From Oasisia sp. SBJ-2009 (lineage: Eukaryota; Annelida; Polychaeta; Sabellida; Siboglinidae), in assembly GCA_964017155.1 (NCBI GenBank), contig OZ024866.1:18207358-18271357 (forward strand): a stretch of DNA of 64,000 nt, given 5' to 3'. Below are positions 59,034 to 64,000 of the stretch, piece after piece (the stretch's first letter is position 1; each line of letters starts with the position of its first letter). Below the pieces are notes generated by a model. The model saw nothing but the letters and a program-made list of their open reading frames with translations. It had not been told where the DNA came from and ran no database searches. The position numbers and the translations under genes are program-made.

Positions 59034-60298
59034 TTGTCAGAGGGATGGGTGAGGGGTAGAGTGATGGGTGAGGGGTAGAGGGATGGATGAGGGGTAGAGG
59101 GATGGGTGAGGGGTAGAGGGATGGATGAGGTGTAGAGGGGTGGATGAGAGGTAGAGGGATGGATGAGGGGTAGAGGGTTGGATGAGGGGTAGAGTGATGG
59201 ATGAGAGGTAGAGGGATGGATGAGGGGTAGAGGGATGGATGAGGGGTAGAGTGATGGATGAGAGGTAGAGGGATGGATGAGGGGTAGAGGGATGGGTGAG
59301 GAGTAGAGTGATGGATGAGAGGTAGAGGGATGGATGAGGGGTAGAGGGATGGGTGAGGGGTAGAGGGATGGATGAGGTGTAGAGGGGTGGATGAGAGGTA
59401 GAGGGATGGATGAGGGGTAGAGGGATGGATGAGGTGTAGAGGGGTGGATGAGAGGTAGAGGGGTGGATGAGGGGTAGAGGGATGGATGAGGTGTAGAGGG
59501 GTGGATGAGAGGTAGAGGGATGGATGAGGGGTAGAGGGATGGATGAGGGGTAGAGGGATGGATGAGAGGTAGAGGGATGGATGAGGGGTAGAGGGATGGA
59601 TGAGAGGTAGAGGGATGGATGACGGGTAGAGGGATGGATGGGGGCTAGAGGGATGGATGAGGGGTAGAGTGATGGATGAGAGGTAGAGGGATGGATGAGG
59701 GGTAGAGGGATGGATGGGGGTAGAGGGATGGATGAGAGGTAGAGGGATGGATGAGGGGTAGGGGGATGGATGGGGGTAGAGGGATGGATGAGAGGTAGAG
59801 GGATGGATGAGGGGTAGAGGGATGGATGAGGGGTAGAGTGATGGATGAGAGGTAGATGGATGGATGAGGGGTAGAGGGATGGATGAGGGGTAGAGGGATG
59901 GATGAGAGGTAGAGGGATGGATGACGGGTAGAGGGATGGATGGGGGCTAGAGGGATGGATGAGGAGTAGAGTGATGGATGAGAGGTAGAGGGATGGATGA
60001 GGGGTAGAGGGATGGATGAGGGGTAGAGGGATGGATGAGGGGTAGGGGGATGGATGGGGGTAGAGGGATGGATGAGAGGTAGAGGGATGGATGAGGGGTA
60101 GAGGGGTGGATGAGGGGTAGAGGGATGGATGAGAGGTAGAGGGATGGATGAGGGGTAGAGGGATGGATGAGGGGTAGAGGGATGGATGGGGGTAGAGGGA
60201 TGGATGAGAGGTAGAGGGATGGATGAGGGGTAGAGGGGTGGATGAGTGGTAGAGGGATGGATGAGGGGTAGAGGGATGGGTGAGAGGTAGAGTGAAGG
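59034..60298. repeat. 19-bp minisatellite, about 66 copies
   Basis: Unit ATGGATGAGGGGTAGAGGG with GAGAGG, GAGGTG and GGGGG variants, arranged in higher-order blocks. The minus strand shows a 428-codon frame (19-residue period, Pro/Ser/Leu/His) that is a by-product of the repeat. Confidence 0.96.
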
Positions 60299-60682
60299 CT
60301 GGGACAGAAGCCATCTGCAGCAACTATCCGTGGCGCGCGGGGACGCATCCTTATAGCAGTGACACCAACAGAAAGGAAAGCGTAATTTGGCATTCCTTTT
60401 GTCGATGTACCCTTTTTCTTTCACTTCTGTTCCCCAGTCCATGCGTTGCCACTGATCTTTCTCCACACTGTTTGACGGCACACTACGACACTCTGGAGCA
60501 ACTTTCATCACCCCAATCAATATACAGAGGTGAGTTATTCAGCCTCTGGTGTAGCACTACAATGTCACCGAAGCAGCCTTTGTCAACTAAGCGACCTTTC
60601 ACCCTGGTGGTGCACCGGTGCCTCTATCAAGTCTCGGACTCAAGAAAGGTAGCCATTTTGTGTAGCTGGTGCATTTAACTTC
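60299..60682. other. Unique spacer
   Basis: One short plus-strand open frame without recognisable domain; otherwise nothing seen. Confidence 0.4.
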
Positions 60683-61112
60683 GTTTATTACATTTAAGAC
60701 GCCCGACAGCCCAATGCAAGTATAGACAAATGTGTCCTATTTAAGCAAACACGCTTTAGTTAAGATTCGGTACCTGAAACGCCCTGCACAAACACCGAGG
60801 CCGACTGCTCTAAGGACGTACATAAAAACAATCTAGCATGCCGGGGTGATTTGTCAAATTGTCAAATTGTCACACACACACACACCGTCCCAGTGACATT
60901 CTGACACTGAGTGCATACCAATAAACATGAACGTGTGTTATTTAAAAACGTGGGTTACTCTGAGGTAAAATGCAATATCAACCAACGTTTTGGTACCCTT
61001 AAACTGTTTATGGATTACCTAATAAAGCTGATTATAAAATAATAACTAAGTTGAAATGTCTCAGAAACTATTTGAAGTATACTCGTAACATCGCACATTT
61101 ACAAGATACTTT
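60683..61112 (+). repeat. Duplicated segment, copy 1
   Basis: About 430 bp starting GTTTATTACATTTAAGACGC, almost identical to 63,140 to 63,842 apart from the CA tract and a 75-bp segment. The CA tract here is only about 7 to 8 repeats (60,870 to 60,885). Confidence 0.93.
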
Positions 61113-61931
61113 TACCGGTTTTAGTTTAGCGTTTAGTTAAAATAAAGTCAGTTAATTAATACAGATCAATTAACATCGGTGTTTGTTTTAGCTGAACCCG
61201 TAACAACACATATTGCAATCGTAAGACTTCTACAAACAACGTTGTTCAATGATGAGAACGAGTTATTTTAAGGACTACTATTTCCGACGAATGTCACCAG
61301 GTGAAAACATGAAATCACAGTTCCTACATGGGCAGTCGGCGCAACAGATAATAAATACGAAATATACTGCAGTTGTATAGCTATAGCTCACATTCCTCAT
61401 TTGCTTACGACACAGGTACTTATCAGCAGGCATCCGATAGGCCTATGCTATTTCCAGATATCCGCAGGCGTTTGTCGTTTGATATGCATAATTCAGTCCA
61501 TTGTAGCGATATCTAGGCTAGGAGATTCATGTGACAACTAGTTTTATCTATGTGATCTCGGTATAGACAGTCACGTCGTTCGTCATAAATGGCGAACGCA
61601 AGTCGTAGCTTGCGCATTGTTCACGTTAATGTCCCAGTTATCACCAGCAGCATTATATAAATCTAGTCGGTACATTGTTATGTTCAATCAACCAGTCAGC
61701 TTTTTCAGAACATTATTACCAATCCCCTTCCCCCCAGAAAATTAGCAGCAAGCCTAATTTTGCGCGCCACAGAGACGGAAACTGTCCAAACCGACTAATA
61801 TTAATGCTAGCTTCACAGAACAATTTACACAAAATATCGCGTGAAATTGAAATGTCGTTCGTGATATTAAAGTAACGCTGCGTTCAACTTGAAGCAAAAT
61901 TGTTTGCACGATCAGGAAAATACAGGAATGT
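61113..61931. other. Intergenic, nothing recognised
   Basis: No gene or structured repeat identified. Confidence 0.5.
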
Positions 61932-61935
61932 TTAA

Positions 61936-62474
61936 AGGGATACTCCAGTCAGTGAGAGGTTCACAGTATTAACTTACATAATATGTATAATATTTTGGTT
62001 GTGCTTAGTAATTGTGCATAAAGGCCGTTAATAAACAGCTAGTTATAGCTTAATGGTATCAAAACATGCTATCTTAAATTCAGGGCGTTGCCATCTTGAG
62101 GCACAGAACCAGTGACGTAAGACGAATCGCTTACGTCATTGGCGCATTGTTGAAAAAAGGCAAGGATTGGCGGAATCTTCGGTAAATATTGTGATAGTGA
62201 CGTAAGCAATCCGTCACGTACTGGATACATGAAATACCAATGGACAGACATAGGATGTTCGAACGTGCATGCGCCAGTGACGTAAGCGGTTCACGTCACT
62301 GGCGCATAACTCTCAAGATGGCAGCGCCCTGAATCCAACATGGAGTGTTTTTTTTACAATTATACTGTAATTAATTGTTTATTAACGATCTTTTTGCACA
62401 ATTACTATGCACAACCAATATATTATTCATATGTAAGTAAATGTTGTGACTCTCTCATTGACTGGAGTATCCCT
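61936..62474. mobile_element. MITE with TTAA target (piggyBac-like), 539 bp
   Basis: Inverted ends AGGGATACTCCAGTCAGTGA / AGGGATACTCCAGTCAATGA extend with gaps for about 110 bp. Flanked by TTAA on both sides (61,932 and 62,475). Interior has inverted GTGACGTAAG/CTTACGTCA motifs. No transposase. Confidence 0.82.
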
Positions 62475-62478
62475 TTAA

Positions 62479-63139
62479 AGAATCACGTTTATTAACATGC
62501 ACACATATGCTCATCGTTGCACATACTTGTGCAACAGGCGTGCGTTTTAATTAATGCAATATTAGCTCAGAAACGTGCTGAACCTTTTGGTACATAACAA
62601 CTAAATAATTGATCGGCTTAATGTGGAACCAATAATTTAAGGTTAATGTCACGCCTGGCATTGTAACACACCTTCCATTTCGAGTCGCATTCAAATTATT
62701 TTATAATCGGTACTTCGTGCATTTGCTAATTTCATGTCGTCCGTTTGCTGATGAAACAATGAAATATGACGTCATGTTATATTATATTACGCGGCGTTTC
62801 ACATTCTTGCCCAGTTTGGCATAAACTATTTGTCTCGCATGCATCTGATGTGGGCAGAACAATAAAGGACAGTTCGACGTCTTTGTACACTCATGGCGAC
62901 CCATCCTAGTATGGCTCGCGACCCACTTGCGGAACTGCAGGTTTAATTGATTTACCGCAGACTGAACAAGTTTTAATATTGATTACTTTCAATATTTATT
63001 TTATCATACAATGCATTTGTATTCAGTTAAAGAAACCTTGCTATATTACACAAAATAACAATTATATATCAAAATGTCTTATTTATTATAAAGTTTATAT
63101 AAGCATCTTTGAAAAAAGTAATAAATACCAGTATATAGA
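62479..63139. other. Intergenic, nothing certain
   Basis: A hAT-end-like TGGCTCGCGACCCACTTGCG string occurs at about 62,913. Otherwise AT-rich. Confidence 0.45.
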
Positions 63140-63842
<703 letters not shown>

Positions 63843-64000
63843 AAGATATTTACAAGATATATAAGAAAAAACTTACATTTGATTTCGTCATGTTTTCTAT
63901 AAATACTGGAGTTTTCACATATTTTTTCTGCTTTAGGTACGATACCGGTATAACATTTTACTATGAAAAACATTTTAAAATGTCCACATCTTTCTTCACC

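Noticed and set aside
59037..60323. 428-codon Pro/Ser-rich protein on the minus strand
   Set aside because: Period of 19 residues equals three 19-bp units; other frames are open as well, so it is a repeat artefact.

Overview
The window is animal nuclear DNA: AT-rich, intron-rich, and crowded with minisatellites, SINEs, LINEs and small terminal-inverted-repeat elements. The best guess is amphioxus (Branchiostoma). Two things point there: a long animal telomerase gene, and minisatellites whose repeat units each carry a 5' splice site. From memory, unchecked, such arrays were described at amphioxus introns under the name 'mirages'. Other marine invertebrates are not excluded.

Positions 1 to about 28,235 hold the telomerase catalytic subunit TERT on the minus strand. 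Twenty-two consecutive coding exons were placed by homology, splice sites and phase. They join without any frame conflict into 1,090 codons covering the TEN domain, a repeat-bearing linker, the RNA-binding domain (QFP, CP and T motifs) and reverse-transcriptase motifs 1, 2, A, B' and C. The exon with the start codon was not found. Motifs D and E and the C-terminal extension lie beyond base 1. Introns carry tandem arrays that often begin at or just after the donor site (31, 40 and 71 bp arrays contain the donor itself), plus SINEs, a hAT-like element with an 8-bp target duplication and several MITEs.

From 28.2 to 43.9 kb the DNA is mobile or satellite: a decayed cysteine-rich transposon-type gene split by a MITE, LINE fragments, a duplicated block, a decayed RTE-like LINE, and a satellite of about 728 bp into which a full-length RTE-like LINE with an intact 1,043-aa ORF has inserted. 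From 43.9 to 64 kb there are two exons of a gene with a P2X7-C-terminal-like cysteine motif, an apparently intronless LicD-type membrane protein gene at 54.2 kb, three copies (one in TERT intron 2) of a 0.55-kb element, a 1.27-kb minisatellite, a TTAA-flanked MITE and a 0.4-kb duplicated segment whose (CA)n tract differs about fifteen-fold in length between copies.
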